Below, piece after piece: positions 44,090-55,165 of a stretch of 64,000 bases of DNA (position 1 is its first letter; each line of letters begins with the position of its first letter). A program made the position numbers and the translations under genes. Below the pieces are notes generated by a model. That model saw only the letters and a program-made list of their open reading frames with translations. It did no database searches and was not told where the DNA came from. The DNA lies in NCBI GenBank assembly GCA_022036555.1, contig CM039124.1:56653494-56717493 (forward strand), given 5' to 3'. Source of the stretch: Microstegium vimineum. Taxonomy: Eukaryota > Streptophyta > Magnoliopsida > Poales > Poaceae.

Positions 44090-46690
44090 ATGGAACGAGG
44101 TGCTGGCAAACCTCCGTTCTTCGATGGAACGAATTTCACCTATTGGAAGGTGCGCATGTCCGCTTACCTTCAAGGGCTTGATTCGAAGATTTGGGAGATT
44201 TGTGAGAATGAGGACTATGTGGTTCTTGGTGCTCGGATCACTGAACTCCAAGTTACGCAACATGCTTCAAACGCAAGAGCCCATAGCATCCTCTTCTCGT
44301 GTTTGTCTCTTCCTGAGTTTGAGCGGGTTTCGAGTCTCACTACGACACGAGAGATCTGGCAAACACTTGTGCGATATCATGAGGGCAACCTCAAATCAAG
44401 TCCAGACTCTTCGACATGTACCGTAGGGAGTACGAGAACTTCGTTCAGTTGGCCGGTAAATCTGTTGACGGGATGTTCACTCGCTTCCAATCTATCATCA
44501 ACAAGATGTGTGCTAATCGAGCCAACTTGCCTTATGATGATCATGAGATGGCTATCAAGCTTTTGCATGCTCTTGATCGGAAGGTGTGGGAGATGAAGGT
44601 GGCTGCCATCCAGGAGTCACCGGGCTATGACGCCCTGACCGTGGACGAGCTATTCAGCAAGCTCAAGTCCTCGGAGATTGACCACCAGACCCGGGCCAAG
44701 CTTGAGAACCTGTCGAACCCATCCATGGCGTTGGTTTCCGGGCTCGGCGGTGTGTCTTCTTCTTCCTCTAACCCTTCACACTCTTCGTTCGCTTTGTGTT
44801 TGATGTCTGTGACAGAGGAACAAGTGGAGGCGCTTGGAGATGATGAGCTGGCCTTGGTCATCACTAAGTTCTTACGGTTTCACAACAACCGTTTGAACCG
44901 ACGGTGTGGTGGCTCGGCCAAGGGGTGCTACCGTTGCGGTGATGAGGATCACTTCATCGCAAACTGCCCCAAGAAAGTTGCAGGTGACTTCACCAAGCGC
45001 AAGGACAAGTGTGAGCACCGCTTCGAGGACAAGCACAAGGCCAAGGGCGGCTACAACCGAAGGTCCTCCAAGAAGGTGATCGACAAGGTGAAGGCCAAGC
45101 ACCGAGCCTTCCTCGCTTCCCTCAGCGACATCGATGCCTCCTCCGACGGGGGCTCTTCCTCGAGCGACGATGAGTCAAAGGGAAAGGTTGAGGACAAGCT
45201 CAACGGCCTCTGCTTCTACGCCGATGCCAAGCACGGTGGCTTTTGCACCATGGCGATTGAAGAAGGCAAGGTCGGGAAGCGCAAGGATGGCCCCGACTAC
45301 GACTACGACTCCGACACACCCGAGGTATCACCCACCATCGAATCCCTCTCTCTCGAGCTTGAGTCTCTGAACGATGCCTTGCTTAGTCAGGATGCTTTGC
45401 TCAAGCGTGCCACTTGTGAGAGGAATGATTTCAAGGCGAAGTACCTTAGCACGCTTCATGAGTTAGAGTTTGCTAAGGCACAAGTGGTGGTTACCGAGGA
45501 GGTAGAGTGTGATGCTTGTGCCATCCACATGTCTGATCTTATCACTCTCCAGGACAAGTATGGCACTCTACTTGAGGAGATTAGTGAGCTGAAGGCTAGG
45601 CCTAGCTTACTTGGTGCGTGCAAGTCTTTTTTAGGCTTGCGTTCTGAGCTGACACGGAAGAATGCTAGGATCGCTGTGTTAGAAAAGGTCAGCTCAGATA
45701 GCACTAGAGAGTCAGATCGCTTTGAGGTGTTGGAGCTTGAGATCGAGTCGTGCAGACACGACAAGATGTGTACCGAGGAAGAAAACACATACCTTCGGTC
45801 CATCTTGAGCTAGGTGTCTTGCCGAGAGCCGCAGTTGGGAATGATGCTTAGCCAATGCAAAAGGGCTGGCAGCACGGGAGTAGGCTTTGCTATAGGTGGG
45901 AAGGACGATAGCTTGTTCGGTAAGATCGGTGAGTGCAGTGGTTTGAGCGAGAGTGAGAAACCCATCACAACTCCCAAGCTTACCAAGATAACTCTACCTA
46001 AGCCTACCAACCCCTCTGAGTTTCCTGTGAGAGATGGTGTGTTTGAAGAGCCACCGAAAACCACTCCACAGAAGCAAGTGTGGATTGCCAAACCGAACCA
46101 TCTTCGCAACCTACTTGACACACTACCAGACATCTCTAGTGATCCCCTAACTTAGAAAGCTAGAGCCACCCAACCCAACAAGAGAGTGCCTACCAAGAGT
46201 GTGGTGAGGTACCATTGTGAGTATTGTGAGCGGGATGAGCACTTGGCTGAGTTTTGCTATAGGAGGAAGAGAGATGATCGGAGGCAGGTTGAGTTGAACA
46301 ACCGGGACATGTACCACCCACGAGTTGGGGTACGTGAACCGGAAGTTCAGAGGCGCACTTCTAGGCCTAGAGGTACAATGCCTCAAGGTACTAGGCCTCA
46401 GGAGGCGAGACCACGTGGTGGTCGTGCCCGGCGGGGTACCGGTCGTGATCCATACGACTACGGGCCTCGTGGCGGTGGCTTTACTCCTCCCTTCGTTAGC
46501 GGACCACGTTTTCCTCATCGTGGTGATCGCTATCCTCCCATGGGACAGGAGATGTTTGGTTTTTCTCCTAACTCATTCATTGGGCAAGTGGGACAACACG
46601 GTATCCTTCACAGTTTACTAACCCCAGTGTTGGTCCGTTTGCTCACCCTATGTCTTTTTATTGATGTAGGAAGGAGGACTGGAGGAGACT
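44090..46690 (+). pseudogene. Element 3 Gag with two zinc knuckles
   Basis: It starts at 44090 (MERGAGKPPFFDGTNFTYWK), 50 bases from the primer site. The copia Gag fold spans about 44100-44700, with a frameshift near 44400. The longest frame (to 45813) has CYRCGDEDHFIANC (about 44929-44970), a Lys-rich basic tract and a coiled coil (about 45340-45810). TAG codons at 45813 and 46153 interrupt it. A second Cys/His cluster CEYCERDEHLAEFC (about 46218-46259) and an Arg/Gly-rich tract precede protease. The whole is unusually long for a copia Gag but typical of the SIRE lineage. Confidence 0.82.
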
Positions 46691-48290
46691 TGGCTTGTGG
46701 ATTCTGGATGCTCACGCCATATGACCGGAAGTGCCAAGTGGTTCTCCAGCCTCGACCCCGTGCACCACACCGAGTACATCACTTTTGGGGACAAGAGTAA
46801 AGGTAAGATTGTCTCCCGGGGGTCCATCCGAGTTAATTCATCTTTTGTCCTCAAGGATGTTGCTTTGGTTGCGATTTTGCATTTTAATCTTCTCTCGGTT
46901 TCGCAACTCCTTGAAGACGGTTTTGAAGTGAGCTTTAAGCCAAACTTATCTCAGATTTTGGACTCTCATGGTGATCTTGTTTGCCGGATTTTACCCTTCG
47001 GGAAGGTTTTTCGTGCGGATTTTTCTATCTCTTCCGGACCTTCTCGTTGTCTTCTTGCCGGTTCTTCTTCCGAGCTTTGGAAGTGGCATAGGAGATTGGG
47101 ACATTTGAGTTTTGACTTGCTTGCAAGGCTTAGCTCAATGGACCTTATCCAAGGATTGCCAAAGCTGAAGTTTGAGAAAGATTTGGTTTGCCATCCTTGC
47201 AGGCATGACAAGATGGTTGCTGCTTCTCATCCTCCCGTAACTCAGATTATGACCTCACAACCCGGCGAGCTCTTACACATGGACACAGTTGGTCCAGCTT
47301 GGGTTAGGTCGGAAGGAGGGAAGTGGTATGTGGTTGTAGTCGTTGATGACTACTCGAGGTACTCTTGGGTGTTCTTTTTGGAGAGTAAGGATGAGGCTTT
47401 TATGCATGTGCGTGATCTGATTTTGAGATTGCAAAATGAGCTACCTAAGCATGCCATGAGAGCTATTCGCAGTGACAATGGCACATAATTCAAGAATGCT
47501 CAATTTGCATCTCTTTGCTCTTATTTGGGTCTCGATCACCAGTTTTCCTCTCCTTACACTCCCTAGCAGAACGGTGTTGTTGAGCGCAAGAATTGACCCC
47601 TTGTTGAGATGGCCAGGATGATGCTCGATGAGCATAGGACTCCTAGGCGGTATTGGGCCGAAGCGATTACTTCTGCTTGCTATGTTTCCAATCGTATTTT
47701 TCTCCGGGCTTTCAAGAAGAAGACTTCTTATGAGTTGCGATTTGGGAGACCACCCAAGGTAAGTCACCTACGGGTGTTTGGGTGTAAGTGTTTCATCCTC
47801 AAAAAGGGCGGTAAGTTGGACAAATTTGAATCACGGTCTTCTGACGGTATCTTTCTTGGTTATTCTACTCACTCTCGTGCTTATCGAGCTCTTAACCTTG
47901 AAACTAACCGAGTGATGGAGACTTGTGAGATTACTTTCGATGAGACCATGCCTTGTAGTTCCACTGCTTTTGAGCTTACAGGTGATAATGAGGTGAACAC
48001 TAGCATCTTTGTGGAGGAGGAGCAGGACGATGTCGATTGGGGTGATCCCGAGCTGACTCCACCGGCTGCCCCCATCGACCCTGCGACGTCCACTTCGGCT
48101 CACGGCCCCGACCCTCTACTTCTTCGACTTGGGGACCGTTCGAGTAGCTTCCTTAGTCTGTGCCCGTTGCACCAGAGGGAGCTCCAACTACTGTCGAGGG
48201 GGAGGCGACTTCTTCACGTGAGGCACCGCTACACATACAGCATCGCCACCCTCCTCAGACTATGATCGGTGACATCAACGAGCATACCAC
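46691..48290 (+). pseudogene. Element 3 protease and integrase
   Basis: Protease opens VDSGCSRHMTG-like (the frame reads MDSGCSRHMTG from 46697), with FNLLSVSQLLEDGF. The pre-integrase motif WKWHRRLGHLSF and integrase CHPCRHDKM, HMDTVGP, VVVDDYSRYSWV and AIRSDNGT follow. Stops are TAA just after SDNGT (47486-47488), TAG (about 47564) and TGA (about 47595), all within the catalytic-Glu region. The C-terminal frame 47609-48265 carries YWAEAITSACYVSNR and VFGCKCF. A shift occurs near 48150. Confidence 0.85.
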
Positions 48291-49140
48291 ACGCTCCAGG
48301 TCATATTGTATCTCTCATTTTGCTCATTCGGCTTTTGTCGCGTCTTTTGAGCCCCGAGATGTTGGACACGCATTGATGGATCCGGACTGGGTTAATGCCA
48401 TACATGAGGAGTTAGAGAACTTTGAGCGAAACCACGTTTGGGTCTTAGTGCCACCACCACCAAGTTGCCACCCTATAGGAACCAAGTGAGTTTTCAAGAA
48501 CAAACATAGTGAGGATGGGGTCGTAGTGCGCAACAAGGCTAGGTTGGTAGCGCAAGGCTTTTGTCAAAAGAAGGGGATAAACTATGAGGAAACCTTTGCT
48601 CCCGTAGCTCATTTAGAAGCCATTATAATCCTTCTAGCTTTTGCGGCTTCTAAGGGTTTTAAACTTTTTCAAATGGACGTTAAAAGTGCTTTCTTAAACG
48701 GCTACATAGAGGAGGAAGTGTATGTTAGACAACCTCCCAGTTTTGAAAATCCCAAGTTTCCAAACCATGTTTTTAAACTTCACAAAGCTTTGTATGGTTT
48801 GAAACAAGCCCCTAGAGCATGGTATGATAGATTGCGAACCTTCTTGCTTGCTAAGGGTTTTAAAATGGGATCGGTAGATAAGACGTTTCTCCACAAGCAA
48901 GGCAAAGACACTCTCCTTGTCCAAATTTACGTGGATGATATCATCTTTGGTGGTTCTTCTCATGCTCTTGTTGCCAAGTTTGCAGATCTTATGAGCAGGG
49001 AATTTGAGATGATCATGATGGGAGAGTTGACTTTCTTTCTCGGGTTGCAAATCAAGCAAACCCGAGAAGGGGCGGTTGTGCACCAAGGCAAGTACACGAA
49101 GGATATCTTGAAGAAGTTTGACATGGGCGAGGCAAAGCCC
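48291..49140 (+). pseudogene. Element 3 reverse transcriptase, 5' portion
   Basis: WVNAIHEELENFERNHVW, ARLVAQGFCQKKGINYEETF, QMDVKSAFLNGYIEEE, ALYGLKQAPRAWYD and the catalytic VQIYVDDIIFGG are all clear copia RT. A TGA at 48488 follows HPIGTK, where the family has Trp. The frame runs into DMGEAKP and is cut at 49140 by the gypsy solo LTR. Confidence 0.88.
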
Positions 49141-52124
49141 TGTCACACCCAATTTTAAGGATAAAATTGAATATGAATAACTCATGTGTGCCCAGAGATC
49201 AATCACACACATAAGCCGACAAATCTTTAAATAGTACCATCACTGAGTGTTTATTACATAACGAATAATATTTAAATAACATAACAGCGGAATATAAAGA
49301 TAACTCTCGCGACGAAGCTCCACTTCACAGGGAACGTCGACTGGTTGACCACTAGCCTAGTACTCCTCACGGTAGCCTTCATAGCCATCTGAAGGGGTTG
49401 AGAAAGCAAGAGTGAGCACTTACGTACTCAGCAAGAGTAACACAGGGTTATGAAGCTCAAAAGGTTGACACTGGTTGTACTGCGGTTGCTTTTAACGTGG
49501 TCAAGTTTTACCAACACTTAGCTTTAGTTATGCATATCCCAATTAATAACCACATGATAAGATTAATTAACATCATTAACAATTAAACAGCATGATCATC
49601 TACACTGTGAGTTTTCTAGGCCACTCATAACCGTGAGCACGGCTATCATGATAGATTTACACTCTGCAGAGGTTATACACTTTACCCACAAGCCATGTTA
49701 CCCATATGCCCGGGTTTATAACTCCCATAACACTTCCAAGGTGAGTGGGCAGGGAACACTATGAAGTCTTTCAAAAGTATTCCTAACATGTTGATAGACC
49801 CTACGGACCCACGGGCAAGGGGTATACAAAGCCTCCACTCGATGGTACCTTTCCAAACGGTAACCACCCTGGACCATGCCCTGCAACCAGCTCGGCAATG
49901 GTGCCTTTCACGAACTGCCAACATGCTAGTACGAATCTTTATACTTGACTAAAGCCAGAGCCATTATAGCACTCGTGGTTGTATTAGAAATCCCAGCTTT
50001 TGCCCTACAGTGGGGTCCTATTCCATGTTGCTATAAAAGTCAGTTTTATCTCATTGTTGCATATCTCATTGGTCAAGATTCATCTCAAGATCCATTATTG
50101 TAAAGCATAGCAAAGCTACCCATATGCATATAAACCCATGGTGACAAGGTAAAGGATAACAAAGCTATGGTATAGATCTAATAGGAATCAAATTAGACAC
50201 ATGCAATATGACTAGATTGAATTATGGTGAATAGGTAACAAGGATGATCCCATGTTAAACTTGCCTTGATCCCAAAGCTCTTGGTGATCCTGATCTGCTG
50301 CAAAGAACTCTTGGTCAACGAAGATCTCACCGGCTGTACTCGATCAACATCACCACGCAATCATCCGAACAATCATACACAAAGCAAACAAGACATGATC
50401 AGAACATTACACCATAAACAATAAAGAGACTTTGAAAAGGTTATAAAACATATCTATACTTTACTATGATCACAGAGACACGAGAATCACGCTAATCGGA
50501 TCTAAAACGAATAAGTTATAGATTAAACGGGATTTTGAAGAGAGATAGGTTTAGCAAAAGCAAAGTAATTTTCTCTGATTTTCAAAAGTAAATAACATAG
50601 GTGAAACCTATACTACTGGATAGAGCATGAAAATACGGATCTAACGCAACTTGAACGGGTCGATTTGGATTTGAAATAGAGAAAATATAAGCATTTGAAG
50701 TTTAGAGATAAAAAGGAAATTAGGGTTTTGTTTATTTTCGGAATAAAACAAACTCAGAAAAGGAAATACGTTTTTCCGAGGGAAAAACGTAAAGCTGACT
50801 GGCGCTTTGGACTGCGGGTTTAGAGGGGAAAAATAGCAGGGGCTCTTTAGCAAGAAGCCGAGGCGAAGGGGTATCAGTGATCAGAGGCCGTTGGATCTAC
50901 GATGGATGGATAGGATTAGATCGGGGAGGGGCCCGGCGGTTCTTCACCGAGTCAGAGCAGGGCGGCGCGGAGGTTGCCATGGCCGGCGGCTAGAGCACGG
51001 CGGCGCGAGGGGTTAGGGCTCTGTGGTGCCTCGTTTTCAAGTCCAAACGCATCGAGAGGTCGAGGATGGCGCCGCGAGCTCATCTAGAGCCACGGAGGGG
51101 CTCGGAGAAAGACGGAGGGGCGTCGGTGACGGTGAACCATGGCGGCGGCGTTCAGTAACGGCGGCGCGGGGCTTCCAGAGTGCAATAGAGAGAGAGAGAG
51201 AACAGAGGGGAGAGGTGTCTCGCACACGCGCGAGGCGAATGCGAGACTCAGATGGGACTGAGGGCGGCCGAGGAGAGCCGGCCTCGACGGACAGCGGCGG
51301 CGGAACCTCGGGTTCGCGGCGGCGGGTCAAAACAGGGCGCAAGGGAGAGAGAGAAGGGAGAGATGGTGTGTCTGATACTCACGCGAAGCTGCTGCTGTGC
51401 TTGGCAAGGCGTTTGGTGCGGACGGCAGAGCGGAACGGCGGCGGATCGTCGGCGGAACACGGCGGCTCGACTGCGGAACTACGCTGCTGCGTTTGCGGCG
51501 AACCGGGGGCTTGCGATGGGGAAAAAACGGTGCGGGGATCGGTGCTATTTAAGGAGGACGGGGGAGAGTCCGTACCGGAGCCGAAGCGCGGGGATTCCGC
51601 GTCGGCGGTTCACGGCGCGACGAGCAGAGTCTGCTCCGGACTCGAACCGAGGAAGGAGGGAGAACTGACAAGTGGCCCTAGGGTGTCAGTGGAAAGGAGG
51701 AGGAGGCAGGCGCGCCGACAGGTGGGACCACCAGGACAGCGGCAGAGGGAGGGAGGAGGCCGTGGTGCGGTGCGGGCCTGCGGCCGAGTGGGCCGGCCCA
51801 CTGCAGTGAAGAGAAAGGGGAGGGAAGGAGAAGCAGGCCGAGTGGATTGGGCCACTAGGCCAGATAGAGGTAGGAGGGAGTTTTTCCTTTTTCTTTTTAT
51901 TTTTCAGATTTTCAAATGAATTTTGAATTCCTTTTTCCAAAGTTTTGCAAAGCCACACAATAAAAATGCAAGAGCATGAAATGCACAACCATGTGAAACC
52001 CTAACATAAGATTTAATTTAAGTTTTATATATTTAATTCTATGCTTCACAAAATGACTTGAAATTAAATCAAATTTAAAACAAATTCAAATCTATTTTCT
52101 AATTTCAAATTTTAGGGTGTTACA
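49141..52124 (-). mobile_element. Second gypsy solo LTR, 2984 bp, inside element 3 RT
   Basis: The ends are TGTCACACCC (49141) and GGGTGTTACA (52124), with AGCCC on both sides (49136-49140 and 52125-52129), and RT coding resumes exactly after it. It is a different family from the solo LTR at 40235. It shares a similar opening (a GAGTAC..GTACTCAGC-type dyad near 49420, compare 40693-40712), from which I infer minus orientation. The GC-rich part (50900-51850) has long open frames on both strands that I do not accept as genes. Confidence 0.88.
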
Positions 52125-52861
52125 AGCCCCTCTCGACGCCTATGTCAACTACTACTGCCTTGGATGCGGATGAGGAAGGAGAAGCGAGGGACCAGACGGA
52201 GTACCGCAGCATGATCGGGTCGCTTCTGTACTTGACGGCGACCCGGCCGGACATTTAGTTCGTCGTCTGCCTGTGTGCTCGCTTTCAGGCGTCCCCACGG
52301 ACATCGCACAAGCAGGTGGTGAAACGCATCACGAGGTTCTTGCGCTTCACTCCCGAATTTGGACTTTGGTTTTTCGCCTGCTCCTCTCTTGTGCTTTGTG
52401 GTTATTCTGATACCGATTTCGCCGGTTGTCATCTTGATCGGAAGTCCACTTCTGGGACTTGCCAGTTTCTCGGATCTTCTCTGGTGTCTTGGTCTTCTCG
52501 CAAACAGTCTAGCGTGGCACAGTCGACGTGCGAAGCTGAGTATGTTGCCGCAGCTAGCTGTTGTTCGCAGTTGCTTTGGATGATTGCGACTTTGAAGGAT
52601 TTTGGTCTTGAGCTTACTAAAGTGCCTCTGCTTTGCGATAGCACGAGTGCCATCAGTGTAGCCAAAAATCCCGTGCTTCACTCTAAGACCAAGCACATTG
52701 ATGTTCGCTTTCACTTCTTGAGAGATCACTATGAGAAGGGCGACATTGTCCTCCGGCATGTCGAGACCCAAAACCAGCTTGCGGATATTCTCACAAAACC
52801 TCTCGATCAAGCTGTGTTTTCTCGTCTTCGGGGCGAGTTGGGTGTTTGCTTTCCTTTCTAG
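52125..52861 (+). pseudogene. Element 3 RT end and RNase H
   Basis: After the solo LTR the frame resumes (LSTPMSTTTALD, YRSMIGSLLYLTATRPDI) with a TAG at about 52257. It then runs open through RNase H: GYSDTDFAGCHLDRKSTSGT, WSSRKQSSVAQSTCEAEY, LLCDSTSAISVAKNP, TKHIDVRFHFLRDH and the terminal LADILTKPLD. The stop is at 52859-52861. This is the best preserved pol piece in the window. Confidence 0.9.
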
Positions 52862-54474
52862 AGGAGGAAAGCTTTGTGTATCATAGTTATTTTTGGTTCT
52901 ATTTTTCCTCTTCTTTCTCTTTCTTTTAATTGGTGTCTTTTTAGTTGTTAATAGGTGTCATTGCATTTTGCATCTCATTTGCATTTATAACATAGTTCAT
53001 TTTAAGCTTCACACCTATAGCCAATATAATGAATCTATGCTCTGTTTGAGGTGCTTTATGTGTCTATGGTGTTGCCTAACTTAGACTCTCTTTGATCTCT
53101 TGATATGCAATAGAGCTAAGTTAGAAAAACTTTAAAACTGAATTGAATTCCCTATGTCACCTCTGAAATGGCACTAGCATGTGTAGGCTTTTGAAGATCC
53201 TTCTTGGCTGCCTTATATATAGCTTGTAACTATGGTTCTTCATTGTTTCATTCACTTCCATTGAGCACCATGCTTAAAATTGATCTAAAATAAAATTGCT
53301 CTCTGTTTTGTGAATTGGAAAGATCGAGTTGGGTTTGCATTGTGAGCACTTTACCGTGTGTTCGAGACTGCTTCCCATATGGGTTGATACTTGAGCGGTG
53401 TCGTGTATGACCAAAACCGGTGTGTTAAGTCCTTTGACTTCGCCCGGTTGGTAAGCAGTGGCATCACTTGCTTACAACCACTCGCATACAACTTAAATGT
53501 GCCTAAAACTGAAATTTGGCTACAAAACTCTGAAATTTGAAAAATTCATTCAGTTGGGTCATTGGCTTGTTGTATAAACTTTGCTAGGGATAGTTTTACT
53601 TGCTATACATGAGATTGCTTTGAGATAGGTCCTATATTGTTTGCCATGTCTAGTTGTCTCTAGGAGGTGATACTCATTCCTTGCTCACACATGTAATGCT
53701 CTCTAAAATAGCTTCTAAAGTGATCTTTAGCTCAACCTGAGTCTTAGTTGGGCACGTAGAGCTTTTCCTATTCTCATAGGATCACATCACTTAGAGCATC
53801 CTTTCATTGTCTTAGCTCTATGTATGAAGCTTGTTGCACTCATTTTGCATATCATGGCATTTGTGACCGGTTCTTGAGTTTTGAGCTTTGATGAGGTTCA
53901 TGTGTCAACAAGGGGGAGAGAGATGTGCATTTCACTCGGCCTACACTTAAGGGGGAGAGTTGTGCATTGTGGGAAGAAAGCATGGGGGAGAGGTATGTGA
54001 TCAAGGGGGAAAAATGTGCATTTTGTGAAAATCTTGCATTTTTTACTCTTTTCACCCTTTCTTGGTATCTTGAGTATGCTTTCGCCCAGGGGGAGCTTTT
54101 GCTAGATGTGTTGAGCCTTTGCCTCTTCTGGAGGGTCTAGCTTGTGTTTTGGCTCCGACGGGTTTCGATTGGCTTTTAGAGTTTCATGTGCGTTAATTGG
54201 TATCTTGAAGAATTTCTTGCCTTAAGGCATTTGGTATCTTTGGCTTGCTAGCGGTGTTGAGCCCGTTTCTGCCTCTTCTTGAGGGCTAGCTTTGTTTTGC
54301 TTAGTTGCATCGAGCCATTGCCCATGTCTTTGGGAACCAAGTTTTGGATGCGTTTTGCTTCTCTCAAGTGACCCCGTTTTGGCTTTCTTAGCTTTTGGTC
54401 ATTTGGAGAGCTTTACCTTGTGGCTCAAATCTGAAATGCACTTGTGTTGACAATGCACTCATCAAGGGGGAGAT
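52862..54474 (+). other. Element 3 spacer with repeated polypurine tracts
   Basis: No ORF corresponds to the extra ORF of element 1. Purine tracts recur at 53910 (AAGGGGGAGAGAG), 53949 (AAGGGGGAGAG), 53983 (TGGGGGAGAGG), 54003 (AAGGGGGAAAAA), 54087 (CAGGGGGAG) and 54464 (AAGGGGGAGA). The last abuts the 3' LTR and should be the functional tract. Repeated tracts before the 3' LTR are known from SIRE elements. Confidence 0.75.
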
Positions 54475-55165
54475 TGCGAACACATGGTGGATAAGTACCC
54501 ATGTATGTTCAGTTTTGTGATGAGTGATTGCCCAACACTTGAGCGTTTCAGTTTGAGTGGCTTACTACTAATCTTTACGAAAGCAAATGTGTGTCTGTCT
54601 ATCGGCTTGTGGTGTGCAGGTACTATGCCTAGTGACAGTGGTCAATGGCGTGGAGAAGGTCGAGTAGAGGCTTGCCGCGCCGATGGGCTGAGAGCGATGA
54701 AGGGCGGAAGCGGGGCTCGGACTGAGGGACCATGGGCGCCGGCGGACTAGCTGTGGTGGCTAGTACTTGGCACCGGCGAGTGCGAGAAGACATGGAGGTA
54801 GACCGAGTCGACCAAGTCAAGACGGTGGACGCGCGAGTCGAGCGGAGGCTCAGGGGACTCGGAGTCCGACCAGGCGAAGACAAGGTGGCTCGCGTCGAGT
54901 GGTTTGGGTGGTTTGGGGCCTCAAAACCATCCGCGTTGGTTTCCGAGTTTGGGCCATAAAACTCGGGGTTCGGTAGTTGAGCCCAAAAACTACCGGTCGG
55001 GGTTTCCTAGGTTTGGGCCTCAAAACCTAGGGGAGCTTCCGAGGAAGCGGGGATGACACATGACGGAATCCTGGAGGTTGCGTCGAGGCGACGGCAACTC
55101 TTGGCAGGAAGGCGGGACCGTCCATTCAAATCGAGGGAGATATTTACCGAGCTTCGACTGCAAGC
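54475..55165 (+). mobile_element. Element 3 3' LTR, truncated by gypsy element 4
   Basis: It begins TGCGAACACATGG after the polypurine tract and parallels 38419-39105 closely. It stops near 55165 (ACTGCAAGCATTAG), where sequence of the element 4 LTR takes over. The exact breakpoint is blurred by shared bases and the poor quality that follows. Confidence 0.85.
54910..55031 (+). repeat. Four hairpins with constant GGGCC loop, 3' LTR copy
   Basis: 54910-54928 has stem GGTTT/AAACC. 54943-54966 has CCGAGTTT/AAACTCGG around GGGCCATA. 54972-54994 has GGTAGTT/AACTACC around GAGCCCAAA. 55006-55031 has CCTAGGTTT/AAACCTAGG around GGGCCTCA. The long stems are perfect here. Confidence 0.85.

Larger units (their letters stand above)
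38419..55165 (+). mobile_element. Copia element 3 (SIRE-like), host of three gypsy insertions
   Basis: Order on plus: 5' LTR (38419-44026, interrupted), primer-binding site, gag, protease, integrase, RT (interrupted 49141-52124), RNase H, spacer with repeated polypurine tracts, and 3' LTR (from 54475, interrupted at about 55165). The two LTR copies are about 97% alike over their first 500 bases by eye (14 substitutions, 13 of them transitions). At least seven stop codons interrupt gag-pol, so it is dead. Bases 38414-38418 (ACGCC) would be the target duplication. Confidence 0.88.

Noticed and set aside
50900..51919. Long plus-strand open frame (298 codons) in a GC-rich block
   Set aside because: It lies wholly inside a gypsy solo LTR, is Arg/Gly/Glu-rich, has overlapping open frames on both strands and no domain; explained by GC content.
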